A DNA stretch of 64,000 nucleotides from Trueperella pyogenes (GCF_900460345.1 NZ_UHHW01000002.1:1984001-2048000); one strand, 5' to 3'. Positions 27,657 through 37,206 are shown, numbered from the stretch's first letter. Notes: generated by a model from the sequence alone, not told the origin. Translations and numbers: made by a program.

Positions 27657-28560
27657 CACTACCTGCATCACGCTGCCCGGGCCGTGGCGCCACGAGCACA
27701 TACAGGCCAACGGGGCACAGTTCCACGCAGCGATCGCCGGTTCGCACACTCCCGATAAGCCGCTCGTCTTACTCGTTCACGGTTTCCCACAGTACTGGTG
27801 GGCGTGGCGCCACCAGATCGAGCCGCTGCAGAAGGCCGGCTACCACGTGGTCGCTGTAGACCAGCGGGGAATCGGCGGCTCGGACAAAACACCGGGCGCC
27901 GAGGACGGGCTGACCCTCGCCTCCGACCTCATCGCAATCGTCCGGGCCCTCGGCGCGCGCAAGGCCGTGATAGTCGGCCACGGGCGCGGCGGCGCACTCG
28001 CCTGGAGCGCGGTCTCCATGGAGCCAGATCTCTTTGCCGGACTCGTCACCATCTCCTCCCCGCACCCGCGCACTCTCCACCGCGTGGGTTTGCACGTGAC
28101 ATTCAAAACCTGGCGCCACGTCCTCACCTCTGCCTTCACTCCTATCAGTGGACGCAGCCTCGCCCGCGAAAAAGTGGTGCGCCAGCTGCTCAAGGAATGG
28201 TCCGCGCCCGGCAACGACGGCGCGACCAGCCAAGCTGGCATCTACACTCAAGCCATCAATCTGCCCGGCGCCGCAAAGATCGCCATCAGCCAACTGCGCT
28301 GGACGTGGAGCGCCCAGCGCACGCCGTCGGGACGCACCTACCTGCGCGAATCGGCCAACTCGGTGCGCATTCCCGTCCTCGCCATCCGCGGCGAAGCCGA
28401 CCCCCTCCTACCTGACCGCGCGTGGGACAAGGACCTCGAATTCGCCACCGGCCCCTACCACAGGGTGCGCGTCGCCGACGCCGGCCACTTCGTCGCGGAA
28501 GAACAACCCGACATCACCACTAAACTACTGCTCGACTTCCTCCAGGGAATCGAGTCCTAA
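27646..28560 (+). CDS. Alpha/beta hydrolase, epoxide-hydrolase-like, nucleophile replaced
   Basis: A 304-residue protein of the epoxide hydrolase/haloalkane dehalogenase type, equivalent in place to mycobacterial ephE. Seen are the oxyanion motif [11 protein letters not shown] (45-55), DQRGIGGSD and a C-terminal [11 protein letters not shown] with the catalytic-type His, plus [10 protein letters not shown]. The nucleophile elbow reads VGHGRGG: residue 113, normally Asp or Ser, is Gly. The enzyme should therefore lack normal hydrolase chemistry unless another residue serves. Its 3' end overlaps the converging nth gene by four bases. Confidence 0.85.
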   Translation: MPADTTCITLPGPWRHEHIQANGAQFHAAIAGSHTPDKPLVLLVHGFPQYWWAWRHQIEPLQKAGYHVVAVDQRGIGGSDKTPGAEDGLTLASDLIAIVRALGARKAVIVGHGRGGALAWSAVSMEPDLFAGLVTISSPHPRTLHRVGLHVTFKTWRHVLTSAFTPISGRSLAREKVVRQLLKEWSAPGNDGATSQAGIYTQAINLPGAAKIAISQLRWTWSAQRTPSGRTYLRESANSVRIPVLAIRGEADPLLPDRAWDKDLEFATGPYHRVRVADAGHFVAEEQPDITTKLLLDFLQGIES

Positions 28561-29204
28561 AACCTCTCAGCCGACGGGCACACATCAGCCAACACGCACG
28601 CCCCACACTCCGGCCTGCGCGAATGGCACACCTGCCGACCGTGGAAAATGATCCGATGGCAATCCATCGTCCACTCTTCCCGCGGCATCACGTCCATCAG
28701 CTCACGCTCGGCCTTCACCGGGTCGGTCTGTTTGGTCCACCCCCACCGCCGCGTCAGCCGCCCCACGTGCGTATCGACAGTGATTCCCGGAACCCCAAAC
28801 GCATTGCCCAGGACGACGTTGGCTGTCTTGCGCCCGACACCTGGCAACGCAACCAGCTCTTCGAGCGTTCGCGGCACGACGCCGTCGTGAACCTCCACCA
28901 ACGCCCTTCCCACACCGGACAGCGATCGCGCCTTGGCCCGGAAAAAGCCCAGCGGGTGCAAAATCTCCTCGAGCTCCGAAAGCGTGGCCCCCGCGAGCGC
29001 GACGGGATCCGGGAAACGCGCAAATAGCTGCGGGGTAACCTGATTGACGCGAGCATCGGTGGTTTGCGCGGACAGGATAGTGGCGACCAGAAGCTCAAAT
29101 GGGTTGGTGAAGTTGAGCGCGCACTCGGCGTCGGGATACTCGCGCGCCAGACGCGCCAATATTTCCGCCACCTGCTCGCGGCTACCTGGCACTATCGTCC
29201 CCAT
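28557..29204 (-). CDS. nth: Endonuclease III
   Basis: A 215-residue DNA glycosylase/AP lyase for oxidised pyrimidines in base excision repair. It has the helix-hairpin-helix [14 protein letters not shown] with the catalytic Lys, the catalytic Asp in [12 protein letters not shown], and the C-terminal [4Fe-4S] cysteines with C-x6-C-x2-C-x5-C spacing in [17 protein letters not shown]. It is divergent from crp, as nth and crp also lie close in mycobacteria. Confidence 0.95.
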   Translation of the reverse strand: MGTIVPGSREQVAEILARLAREYPDAECALNFTNPFELLVATILSAQTTDARVNQVTPQLFARFPDPVALAGATLSELEEILHPLGFFRAKARSLSGVGRALVEVHDGVVPRTLEELVALPGVGRKTANVVLGNAFGVPGITVDTHVGRLTRRWGWTKQTDPVKAERELMDVMPREEWTMDCHRIIFHGRQVCHSRRPECGACVLADVCPSAERF

Positions 29205-29391
29205 CGCGGCGGCCTCCTACGTCTCTTCGCAAATCCGCCACCAGAATATCGTGAAAAATGCGGCGAAGACCGTGCGTTTAGCGTTCTGGCGTGGCAAGAT
29301 GTATTGTGTATGACCTCACAAGCTTGGCCAGCCACACTGCTCCGACCGTCCACCGGCGAGACACCGCGGCCCTAGATAGAAAGGTATTCGG

Positions 29392-30069
29392 ATGGATTCC
29401 AGCATCCTTGCCAACGTTGAGCTGTTCAAGGAGCTCGGCGACGACGAACGTGACGCCCTCATGGAGCTCATGTCGGAGACCAGCCTCAAGCGCGGCGAAT
29501 CGCTCTTCCACGAAGGCGACGCGGGTGACCGCCTCTACATCATCGTCGAGGGCAAGGTAAAGCTCTCTCACACCTCCGACGACGGCCGCGAAAACCTCAT
29601 CGCCATCCTGGGACCTGGCGAGATTATCGGCGAGCTCTCCCTCTTTGACCTCGGTGCACGATCCTCCACCGTGACTGTGATCGCACCTTCGAAGTTCCTC
29701 TACCTGTCCCACAAGGACATGATGACCTACATCGACGAGCACCCGAAGATGGCCAAAGCCCTGCTCCGCGAACTGGCCACCCGCCTGCGCAATACCAACG
29801 ACCAGATGGCCGACCTCGTCTTCTCTGATGTGCCCGGCCGCGTTGCCAAAGCCCTGCTCGATCTCGCCGAACGCTTCGGCGAGCGTACCCCTGAAGGCAT
29901 CTATGTTGCCCACGACCTCACCCAGGAAGAACTCGCTCACCTCGTGGGTGCCTCCCGTGAGACGGTCAACAAGTCGCTGGCTGATTTCACGGCCCGCGGC
30001 TGGATCCGCCTCGAGGGTCGCGCTGTCCTGCTTATCCAGGTAGGCCGTTTGCAAAGGCGCGCCCACTAA
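29392..30069 (+). CDS. crp: Crp/GlxR-type cAMP-responsive regulator
   Basis: A 225-residue regulator. The N-terminal cyclic-nucleotide domain carries GEIIGELSLFDLGARSSTV, the cAMP phosphate-binding cassette, and the C-terminal winged helix has LTQEELAHLVGASRETVNKSLADF. The sequence is close to actinobacterial GlxR/Crp, a global cAMP regulator of carbon and respiration genes. Ribosome binding site AAAGG precedes ATG 29392, and a strong terminator follows. It is likely expressed on its own. Confidence 0.93.
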   Translation: MDSSILANVELFKELGDDERDALMELMSETSLKRGESLFHEGDAGDRLYIIVEGKVKLSHTSDDGRENLIAILGPGEIIGELSLFDLGARSSTVTVIAPSKFLYLSHKDMMTYIDEHPKMAKALLRELATRLRNTNDQMADLVFSDVPGRVAKALLDLAERFGERTPEGIYVAHDLTQEELAHLVGASRETVNKSLADFTARGWIRLEGRAVLLIQVGRLQRRAH

Positions 30070-30095
30070 GAAGCGAGTAGCTTCCGCATTCAGTT

Positions 30096-30117
30096 CAAGC
30101 CCGCTTCGGCGGGCTTG
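30096..30117 (+). terminator. Terminator after crp
   Basis: CAAGCCCGC pairs with GCGGGCTTG over a TTCG loop and is followed by tttctttt, a standard intrinsic terminator 26 bases after the crp stop. Confidence 0.92.
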
Positions 30118-30326
30118 TTTCTTTTAGACTGGCCTAGTATCGACGCTACTTGAAGGTATCTACCTACTGCCAAAGAGAGACTCGCGACGTCGGCGTCGTC
30201 TAATCCCTAAAAGGCGAGATTCTCACAAAATAGAGAGCGACTAACACTCGCCTTATTTACAATAATCGCGATTCTTATAAAATTGATCTCAGAAATTAGG
30301 CAGCCAATTGATGGGGAATTGACAAG
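30118..30326 (+). promoter_or_regulatory. AT-rich region upstream of the Fic gene
   Basis: It is distinctly AT-rich and contains two similar blocks, GCGAGATTCTCACAAAAT near 30214 and CGCGATTCTTATAAAAT near 30267, which may be binding sites. TATAAA at the second copy could be a -10 element. No gene is seen. Confidence 0.4.
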
Positions 30327-31586
30327 ATGGCCAACTATACATCGCTAAAGACAATCTTCCACCGATCGTCTGGCGATTCACGGCACGCTGTCCAAAACGA
30401 GCTGGATGCCCGACGTTCCAGCGCGGCAACACTGAGGTACCCCTACCTTGTTGGAGATGAGCAGCTCTTTGTCGTTATGCACCTCGAACTCCAGGCGCAG
30501 ATGGAACGAGTGTGGCGAAACGAGCTAATCATCGAACAGCTATGGACCAGTCTTCCTCGCGCGGCACAGGATCACTATCTGATTTCCCTTCTCGTTGAAG
30601 AAATTCACTCAACAAACGAAATCGAGAATGTTCACTCGACCCGACAAGAAGTCGAGGAAGCACTTCATGCAGTATCACGTCCCGCCACAGCGCATTCGAG
30701 CCAGAACAAACGGTTCCACGAGATGGCCCGCACGTATCACCTCTTGTTCGCTGGCCAACATGGCACCCCCGACACACTCCCGCGCTCGGTCGAGGAACTT
30801 CGCAAGCTCTACGACAAGTTACTCAGTAATGAGATATCTTCCGAGAATCGACTCGATGGCCGACTGTTCCGTGCCGGTTCCGTTGCCATCTGGGATGGGT
30901 CACATCAACCAGCTCACCGTGGCATAGCTGGCGAGAAAGACATTATTTCTCGCCTGGAGATCATGCTAGATATCAGCAATCCGGAACGTAGCCATGGACT
31001 CGTCCACGCCATCGTTGCACACTTCATGCTCGAACATATCCACCCGTTCTACGACGGCAACGGCAGGTTTGGACGTTTCCTTCTCGCCCTGCAACTGCGC
31101 ACTCTATTATCGGTGCCAACGGCGCTTTCACTCACTGCGGAGATCATGCGTCAAAAACGATCCTATTACAAAGCCTTCACCGATCTTGAAAACCCGATGT
31201 ATAAGGCAGAGGCTTCGTTCTTCGTCGCCAGCATGCTGACCATGCTCGTCAATGCACAAGCACAACTCGAAGAATCCCTTCGGGAACGCCTAGTGAAGCT
31301 CGATCGGCTGTGGAAGACGACTAAGGTGCTGCGCACTGATGAACACAATGGGCTCACCGACCGTCAGATGGACATCCTCTTCCTCCTGGGACAAATTCAC
31401 CTGTTTGGTCCGCGCTCTGGTGCAAACCTCGATGAGGTTGCCGGTTTCATCGAGAAGTCAAAACAAACCGTGCGGCAAGATTTCAAGGATCTCACCTCGG
31501 CTGAGTACGTCACCACTCTGAGCAAGAAACCACTCGTCTTCACGCTGACCACCCAAGGCCAAGAGCTTCTGGGCCTCGACAAGTAG
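30327..31586 (+). CDS. Fic family protein (class II, self-inhibited)
   Basis: A 419-residue Fic protein, usually transferring AMP to a target hydroxyl. The catalytic motif HPFYDGNGRFGR (239-250) is complete with His239. Ahead of it lies the inhibitory helix motif (S/T)xxxE(G/N), here TNEIEN (96-101), which marks class II enzymes whose own N-terminal helix blocks ATP. A C-terminal winged-helix region (DEVAGFIEKSKQTVRQDFKDL) suggests DNA binding. It is inserted between crp and the DUF4177-ridA pair, which lie close together in mycobacteria. The target is unknown. Confidence 0.9.
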   Translation: MANYTSLKTIFHRSSGDSRHAVQNELDARRSSAATLRYPYLVGDEQLFVVMHLELQAQMERVWRNELIIEQLWTSLPRAAQDHYLISLLVEEIHSTNEIENVHSTRQEVEEALHAVSRPATAHSSQNKRFHEMARTYHLLFAGQHGTPDTLPRSVEELRKLYDKLLSNEISSENRLDGRLFRAGSVAIWDGSHQPAHRGIAGEKDIISRLEIMLDISNPERSHGLVHAIVAHFMLEHIHPFYDGNGRFGRFLLALQLRTLLSVPTALSLTAEIMRQKRSYYKAFTDLENPMYKAEASFFVASMLTMLVNAQAQLEESLRERLVKLDRLWKTTKVLRTDEHNGLTDRQMDILFLLGQIHLFGPRSGANLDEVAGFIEKSKQTVRQDFKDLTSAEYVTTLSKKPLVFTLTTQGQELLGLDK

Positions 31587-31841
31587 GAACACAATAAAGC
31601 TGCGACGTGATAAAAGCCGAACCATACCGACCCGACAGGATCTCTGCCCAGTGTCGAAAACAAATAGGCTACTTTTCGACCGTCACTCACAGGCACGGGT
31701 GCCAGTGATTTCCGAGATTGCCATATATCCAACTGCGCGGTGCCTCATACCACTTCGAGCACACGAGGTGAGCCACGCTCAATATAGGTACAGAACGCCG
31801 AGGTGTTGCTCGACGTCGGCCCGCCTCACTACGCTAGAAGC
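31587..31841. other. Intergenic region after the Fic gene
   Basis: No gene or clear terminator is seen; it should hold the promoter for the DUF4177-ridA pair. Confidence 0.4.
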
Positions 31842-31997
31842 ATGACTACTTGGGAATACGTAACTGTGCCGCTCCTGGCGCATAACACGAAGCAGATCCT
31901 CGACACTTGGGGCAAGGACGGCTATGAGCTCGTCGCCGTCATCCCCGGCCCGAATGGCACTAACCCCGTTGCTTACATGAAAAGGCCCGCTCAATGA
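31842..31997 (+). CDS. DUF4177 small protein
   Basis: From ATG 31842 this is a 51-residue protein: TTWEYVTVPLLAHNTKQILD, then TWGKDGYELVAVIPGPNG. It matches the DUF4177 family (WEY start, WGxxGYELV core) and the small gene that precedes ridA in mycobacteria (Rv3678A). It overlaps ridA by ATGA. Function is unknown. Confidence 0.85.
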   Translation: MTTWEYVTVPLLAHNTKQILDTWGKDGYELVAVIPGPNGTNPVAYMKRPAQ

Positions 31998-32458
31998 CCA
32001 CTACGATTTCACAAGCCCTGGCCGATCTTGGACTCGAGCTGCCCGATGTGGCTTCGCCAGTGGCAGCTTATATTCCCGCCAAGCGCATCGGCGACGAGGT
32101 TCGCACCTCCGGCCAACTCCCCTTCGCAGCTGGCCAGCTCCTGGCAACGGGGAAAGTCGGCGACACGGTTTCTCCCGAGGACGCGCAGGCGCTCGCAGCT
32201 CAGTGCGCGCTTAACGCGCTGGCGGCGGCTGCGGCAGTGGTCGGTGGCGTCGATAACCTGGCAGCGGTGTCACACGTAACCGGTTTCGTCTCCTCCACCC
32301 CCGACTTTTTCGGTCAACCTGGCGTTGTTAACGGCGCCTCCGAGTTGCTAGCCAAGGTTTTCGGCGAGGCCGGAGCTCACACCCGATCCGCAGTGGGTGT
32401 GGCTGCACTCCCGCTGAACGCACCCGTGGAAGTGGAAATCACTTTTATCGCTCGGTAG
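31994..32458 (+). CDS. RidA family protein
   Basis: A 154-residue YjgF/YER057c/UK114-type protein. Classical RidA deaminates reactive enamine/imine intermediates from amino acid metabolism. Conserved patterns are RTSGQLPFAAGQLLATGKVG and a C-terminal VEVEITFIAR, as in the longer actinobacterial subgroup (Rv3678c). The RidA catalytic Arg found in PYSQA/SPAR-type motifs is not obvious here, so the activity may differ. It is coupled to the DUF4177 gene by ATGA. Confidence 0.85.
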   Translation: MTTTISQALADLGLELPDVASPVAAYIPAKRIGDEVRTSGQLPFAAGQLLATGKVGDTVSPEDAQALAAQCALNALAAAAAVVGGVDNLAAVSHVTGFVSSTPDFFGQPGVVNGASELLAKVFGEAGAHTRSAVGVAALPLNAPVEVEITFIAR

Positions 32459-32535
32459 AGTTCGGGCTGGACCGTGGCCTCGCCCTGGTCAGGCAGAGCC
32501 AGGCAAGTGGCGCCTGCTCACTCGCACCTGCTAGC

Positions 32536-32571
32536 GGGTCTGCCTGCCGATCTGCCTGCGGGTCTGCCGCG
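32536..32571. repeat. 12-bp GC-rich tandem repeat, three units
   Basis: GGGTCTGCCTGC, CGATCTGCCTGC and GGGTCTGCCGCG follow each other and abut inverted-repeat element A. Confidence 0.75.
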
Positions 32572-32674
32572 CGTTCTCGTCACCTACTTGCGGTTCTCGG
32601 TACCTAACGACGGCTGTCGTCCCCGAACTACAGTGGTTTAGGTACGTACAACCGTCGGAAGGTGCTGAGAAACG
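32572..32674. repeat. Dispersed inverted-repeat element, copy A
   Basis: It begins CGTTCTCGTCACCT and ends AGGTGCTGAGAAACG, with an inner arm GGTTCTCGGTACCTAACG. It aligns with copy B (40606-40686) over CTCNGTACNTAACG, GTCGTCCCC and the AAGGT-CTGAGAAAC end. It fills the gap between ridA and the converging whiB4 gene; the rest of 32459-32789 holds nothing I can identify. Confidence 0.8.
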
Positions 32675-32789
32675 CGTAGTGCATAGCCGAAGCCGAAGCG
32701 CCGAGGTGACTGGCAGGCAGCCGCGCTCTGCCTGTACAAGGCAACAACGCTCTACCCTATGTTGGGTTGGCATTTTGCTATCGTGGCAC

Positions 32790-33128
32790 TTATCGCGCCG
32801 CAGGGCGCCGGGATAGGCGTGGGATGCGCCCCGCGCGAAGCTCAACAGCTACCGGATCGTCCGACTGAGTGAGGTATTCCCACCAATCCGTCACATTTGG
32901 AAAACGGCGCACGAGCGCCCGGCGTTCCCGCTCAGTCATACCGCCCCAGATGCCGAAAGACATATTCGAATCGAGCGCATCGGCGAGGCACTCAATCCGA
33001 ACCGGGCAGGAGAAACACATTTGGCGCGCATCGGCCTGTGCAGAGCCACGGACAAAAAGCGAATCTGGATCGATGTCAGCGCATAGTGCCCGCACTGCCC
33101 AAGTCTGATCCTCATATACCTGCGTCAT
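32790..33128 (-). CDS. whiB4: WhiB-family Fe-S regulator (WhiB4-like)
   Basis: From ATG 33128 behind GAAGGGA this is a 112-residue WhiB protein. The four cluster cysteines are at 16, 38, 41 and 47 (ALCADID, then MCFSCPVRIEC), followed by the GIWGGMTERERR turn. WhiB proteins hold a redox- and NO-sensitive [4Fe-4S] cluster. Divergence from a ponA2-type gene matches whiB4 in mycobacteria. A GTG further upstream could give a longer protein but lacks family support. Confidence 0.9.
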   Translation of the reverse strand: MTQVYEDQTWAVRALCADIDPDSLFVRGSAQADARQMCFSCPVRIECLADALDSNMSFGIWGGMTERERRALVRRFPNVTDWWEYLTQSDDPVAVELRAGRIPRLSRRPAAR

Positions 33129-33351
33129 ATAACTGTTCCCTTCAACGAAAGCGCCATTGCTCCCGAATTGCGTGACGACGGTCACCTACAAACATGGTAC
33201 AGAAGACTTTCCACAATTTCACATCCGCTTTCGTCAGCACACTTGTATCGCTCCAGCTCATAGTGTCTGGCTCTGAGATGACTTCACCACTTTCGCGCCG
33301 ACATGGCTCAGTTCACGTTATTTTGTCGGAGACAGCCACTATTGTTAAAAC

Positions 33352-35775
33352 ATGAGTAATTCTGGTCGAAAGATGACTATCCGGCAGATCATCGTCGCCT
33401 TCCTCAGCTTCCTATTGCTGACTGGAGTAGGTGGCGGAGTTCTCGCGGCCACTGCGCTGCCCGCCGTAGTAACCGCAGGTACTCTTGCCAACGCAGGCAC
33501 CCGTGTCTTTGACGATCTGCCAACGGACATTGACTTCACCAAGCCGTCCGAGCAGTCCGTCATCCTTGCAGCTGACGGCTCTCTCTTGGCCACTTTCTTC
33601 GCCGAGAACCGGATCGTCGTCGCTTCGGACCAGATTTCTCCGCTACTCAAGCAGGCCGCTGTCGCTATCGAAGACGAGCGCTTCTACACCCATAACGGCA
33701 TCGACGCCCAGGGTCTACTCGGTGCTGCCTTCAATAACTTCACCGGCGGGCGCTTGGCCGGCGGTTCGACGATCACTCAGCAGTACGTCAAAAATGCCCT
33801 CATCGAAAAGGGCCGTATCCTTGGCGATTCCTCCGTGATCGCATCGGCAACTGAGCGCTCGATCGCCCGTAAGCTGTCCGAAGCACGCTACGCGATCGCC
33901 GTCGAGAACAAGCTGACGAAGGACGAGATCCTCACCGGCTACCTTAACTTGGCGCAATTTGGCCCGTCGCAGTGGGGTGTGGAGGCTGCGTCGCGTTATT
34001 TCTTCGGCGTCTCTGCGAAGGACGTCTCCTTGCCGCAAGCGGCCATGATTGCCGGCATCACGCAGGCGCCTGGTAAGTGGAACCCGATTACCAAGCCGGA
34101 AGAGGCCAAGCGTCGTCGTGATACCGTGCTCGGCAAAATGTATGACCTCGACATGATCACACGCGAAGAACTCGAAGCTGCGGTCGCAGTCCCCATCGCC
34201 GACATGCTCAAGGTCACCGACGTCCCCAACGGCTGTGGCGTCGCCGGAATTTCAGCCTACTTCTGCGAATGGGTGGTCAAGGACGCGCTCAATGACCCCG
34301 CCCTGGGCAAGACTCGCGAGGAGCGCGTCGCTGCTCTCTACCGCGGCGGTATCGTCATTCGCACCACTATCGACCCGGCCGAGCAGAAAGCCGCGTACGA
34401 CGCCGTCGTGAAAAGTGTCCCCGTGGATGACCCGTCGTCGATTAACATGGCGCTGAGCTCGGTCGAACCCGGAACCGGCCATATCCGCGCGATGGTGCAA
34501 AATACGCCGTTCGGCAATCCGAGCGCCGAACGCCCCAACGACATGACGCTCAACCTCAACGCCGGCATGGACATGGGCGGCGGTTCGGGCTTCCAGTCCG
34601 GATCGACGTTCAAGATTTTCACGCTGATGGAATGGCTCAAAGAAGGGCGTGGGTTGCTTGAGCGCGTCAATGGCACGCCGCAAAAGTTCGCCCCCAACTC
34701 ATGGAAGATTAGTTGTGCGCCCGGGGCTCGACCGGGCGAACCGTGGGGTCCTGGCACACTCGAAGGCCTGGGTACCGGCATGATGACTGTCCTGGAAGCG
34801 ACCAGGCAGTCTATCAACCCTGCCTTCGGCCACATGGCTAACCAACTGGACCTGTGCAACATTATGAATCTTGCGCGTGACCTCGGCGTCGAACGCGGGC
34901 GCGTGGCCGTCGACGGGGATGCCGAACTGCGCCAGATTCAAAAGCTCAATCTTCCCTTCAAGATGGGCAAGCCCCTCCCGCTCATGCCGAACCCGGCAGC
35001 CATTATCGGCAGTAACCCGGTCACCCCGCTGTCGATGGCCAACGCGATGGCTACTCTCGCCGCGGAGGGCAACCGTTGCGAGCTGCAGTCTTACACCCGG
35101 ATCGAGGACTCGAAGGGCAATCTCATCTCGGAGCGCAAACCGGAGTGCCGTCAGGTTATCGACGCCGAGCTGGCACGCCGCACGACGTCGGCGCTGCAAG
35201 AGGTGGTGCAAACCGGCGCCACGGGCGCAAAAGCTCAGCTCGCTGGTGGTCGCCCCGCAGCTGGCAAGACTGGTACCGCCAACCAGGACTATCACGCCTG
35301 GTTCGTAGGCTACACCCCACAGTTGGCCACCGCCGTGTGGCAGGGGCATCACGAAGGTTACATCTCGATGTTCAATTCGATCATCAAAGGCGTGTTCCAT
35401 CGGGAGGTCTTCGGCGGCCTGTATCCCGCGATGACATTCAAGAGCTTCATGGATGCCGCGCTTGCCGACGAACCGGTCAAACCCTTCACCAAGCCAAAGA
35501 CAGATCCGCGCACGCTGCGCGCTCCCCGCGACCACAAGAACGACGCCAACCAGATAGCCGAGCCCGCCGATGACGGTCAGGGCAAGGCTGTCCCTTCACT
35601 CGTCGGCATGACGAAGGATGAGGCACACGCGGCCGCTCTCGCCGCCGGCTTCGGCTACGTCACCCGTGCGGAACGGTCGGATAAGCCCGCAGGCACAGTC
35701 ATTCGCCAGAATCCAGAAACGGGGACGAGCGCCAGCTCGGGTCGTATCGAGATCTGGATTTCGTCCGGCAACTAG
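33352..35775 (+). CDS. ponA2: Bifunctional class A penicillin-binding protein with PASTA domain
   Basis: An 807-residue cell-wall synthase: an N-terminal membrane anchor, a glycosyltransferase domain (EDERFYTHNGID and GGSTITQQYVKNAL), and a transpeptidase domain with SxxK (GSTFK), SxN (SIN in RQSINPAF) and KTGT (AGKTGTANQDYHAWFVG). The C-terminus holds one PASTA domain (VPSLVGMTKDEAHAAALAAG). It polymerises and cross-links peptidoglycan outside the membrane. The order whiB4, ponA2, phosphoesterase is as in mycobacteria. Confidence 0.94.
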   Translation: MSNSGRKMTIRQIIVAFLSFLLLTGVGGGVLAATALPAVVTAGTLANAGTRVFDDLPTDIDFTKPSEQSVILAADGSLLATFFAENRIVVASDQISPLLKQAAVAIEDERFYTHNGIDAQGLLGAAFNNFTGGRLAGGSTITQQYVKNALIEKGRILGDSSVIASATERSIARKLSEARYAIAVENKLTKDEILTGYLNLAQFGPSQWGVEAASRYFFGVSAKDVSLPQAAMIAGITQAPGKWNPITKPEEAKRRRDTVLGKMYDLDMITREELEAAVAVPIADMLKVTDVPNGCGVAGISAYFCEWVVKDALNDPALGKTREERVAALYRGGIVIRTTIDPAEQKAAYDAVVKSVPVDDPSSINMALSSVEPGTGHIRAMVQNTPFGNPSAERPNDMTLNLNAGMDMGGGSGFQSGSTFKIFTLMEWLKEGRGLLERVNGTPQKFAPNSWKISCAPGARPGEPWGPGTLEGLGTGMMTVLEATRQSINPAFGHMANQLDLCNIMNLARDLGVERGRVAVDGDAELRQIQKLNLPFKMGKPLPLMPNPAAIIGSNPVTPLSMANAMATLAAEGNRCELQSYTRIEDSKGNLISERKPECRQVIDAELARRTTSALQEVVQTGATGAKAQLAGGRPAAGKTGTANQDYHAWFVGYTPQLATAVWQGHHEGYISMFNSIIKGVFHREVFGGLYPAMTFKSFMDAALADEPVKPFTKPKTDPRTLRAPRDHKNDANQIAEPADDGQGKAVPSLVGMTKDEAHAAALAAGFGYVTRAERSDKPAGTVIRQNPETGTSASSGRIEIWISSGN

Positions 35776-35804
35776 CTGAAACCAAACAGCATCTAGGAGG
35801 CATG

Positions 35805-36782
35805 ATGCGTAAAACTCTTGCGACCCTAGCGGCCGGCGGCGCCGTTGTCGCCGCCGGCCTCGGCTGTGCAACTTACGGCCTCATTCACGCCCACAGCTTC
35901 GTGCTGCGGCGTCGTTCATTACTCGTCCCCTCGCAGGGAGCCGAGCCGTTGCGCATCTTGCACATTTCTGACGCCCACACGCTTGCGCGCCACACGAAGC
36001 GGCTCGCCTTTCTTCGCGACCTGGCTGACACGATGCCCGATCTCGTGATCATAACCGGCGACATGATCGCTGAAGCCAAAGCCATCGGCCCTGTACTCGA
36101 TGCGCTCGATAAGCTCCTCGACGTCCCCGGCGTGTTCGTGTTCGGATCGAATGATTACGTGGAGCCCACGTTCAAAAACCCGTTCTCCTATCTGGCTGGC
36201 CCGTCCAATCGCGCTGCTTCGCATAGTGCCACTCGCAGGCCCCTTCCGTGGCGTGACATGCGCGCCGCATTCATGGAGCGCGGTTGGGTAGATTTGACGA
36301 ACACTCGTGCATCGCTATCGGTGGGCGGTTGGGATCTGGACTTCGTCGGCGTCGACGACCCTCACATGCACCTCGACCGCTTCCCCAAACCCGTTCCGGC
36401 TGCCCCCGAAAGTGGGCCGAGGATGCGGATTGGCGTGTCGCATGCGCCTTACCAGCACGTGCTCAACCACATGGTTAGCGACGGTTGTTCGCTTATCTTT
36501 GCAGGTCACACGCATGGAGGGCAGGTGTGTCTGCCTCCGAATCGCGCACTCGTCTCCAATTGTGATCTGGATGCGTCCCTCGCTTCCGGTCTGTTTGATT
36601 GGCCGCGAACCCCGGATTCCGAACCGGCGATGAAGGGCGACGGCGCCGCGATCGCCAAAGAGGAAGCTGGCGCGGCCTGGGTTCAGGTATCTGCCGGGGT
36701 TGGATCGGCCACTTACATGCCGCTGCGCACATTCTGCCCGCCGGAGGCGATTTTGCTCGACGTCGTGCCGATGCGGAGTTAA
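35805..36782 (+). CDS. Calcineurin-like metallophosphoesterase
   Basis: About 325 residues with an N-terminal membrane anchor and the phosphoesterase motifs ILHISDAHT (Asp/His), ITGDMI, FGSNDY (Asn, in place of GNHD), GVSHAPYQ and AGHTHGGQ. It resembles the membrane-associated group that follows ponA2 in actinobacteria (Rv3683) and YkuE-type lipid phosphoesterases. AGGAGG is at 35795-35800, so the second of two adjacent ATGs (35805) is slightly better placed than 35802. It is likely co-transcribed with ponA2. Confidence 0.88.
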   Translation: MRKTLATLAAGGAVVAAGLGCATYGLIHAHSFVLRRRSLLVPSQGAEPLRILHISDAHTLARHTKRLAFLRDLADTMPDLVIITGDMIAEAKAIGPVLDALDKLLDVPGVFVFGSNDYVEPTFKNPFSYLAGPSNRAASHSATRRPLPWRDMRAAFMERGWVDLTNTRASLSVGGWDLDFVGVDDPHMHLDRFPKPVPAAPESGPRMRIGVSHAPYQHVLNHMVSDGCSLIFAGHTHGGQVCLPPNRALVSNCDLDASLASGLFDWPRTPDSEPAMKGDGAAIAKEEAGAAWVQVSAGVGSATYMPLRTFCPPEAILLDVVPMRS

Positions 36783-36915
36783 CGCAAAAGTCCCATAGTT
36801 TCCGTGCCAGTTGGTGAACTGGCTGCTTACTATCTCGTGTGAAATCGGGCGCAGTGGCCTGCATGATTTCAGATTCGGGCGCGTAGCGACTACTATTTAT
36901 TCAGTCGAAAGACGC

Positions 36916-36992
<77 letters not shown>

Positions 36993-36996
36993 TGTG

Positions 36997-37031
36997 ATGT
37001 CCTGCGACACAGTTCCTGTGTTGCGGGGCAT
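36997..37031 (+). terminator. Hairpin after tRNA-Pro, like that after tRNA-Gly
   Basis: ATGTCCTGCGACACAG and CTGTGTTGCGGGGCAT enclose TTC. Every difference from the perfect tRNA-Gly version leaves a G-U pair, so the RNA stem is kept. It is followed by ttttc, fitting a terminator. Confidence 0.8.
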
Positions 37032-37086
37032 TTTCGGCTTTCAGCGAGCTATATCTGTTTCTGACGCGCAGCGTCGGCGTCGCGCT

Positions 37087-37165
37087 CTTCTCGGTACTCT
37101 CCGACGTTCGTCGTCACCTCTACCACTGTTTTGAGTACGCCCAACCGTAGTTAGGTGACGAGAAA
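37087..37165. repeat. Dispersed inverted-repeat element, copy C
   Basis: It runs from CTTCTCGGTACTC to TTAGGTGACGAGAAAG and includes TCGTCGTCACC and CAACCGTAG, matching copies A, B and D. It lies between tRNA-Pro and the GH13 gene. Confidence 0.75.
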
Positions 37166-37168
37166 GCC

Positions 37169-37206
37169 GGGAGGCTCGCCAGGAGGTTCGGCCAGGAGGC
37201 TCGGCG
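37169..37206. repeat. 12-13-bp GC-rich tandem repeat, three units
   Basis: GGGAGGCTCGCC, AGGAGGTTCGGCC and AGGAGGCTCGGCG follow copy C directly. Confidence 0.7.

Noticed and set aside
34699-35535. Large open frame antisense to ponA2
   Set aside because: High-GC shadow frame; the plus-strand gene is intact with all catalytic motifs.
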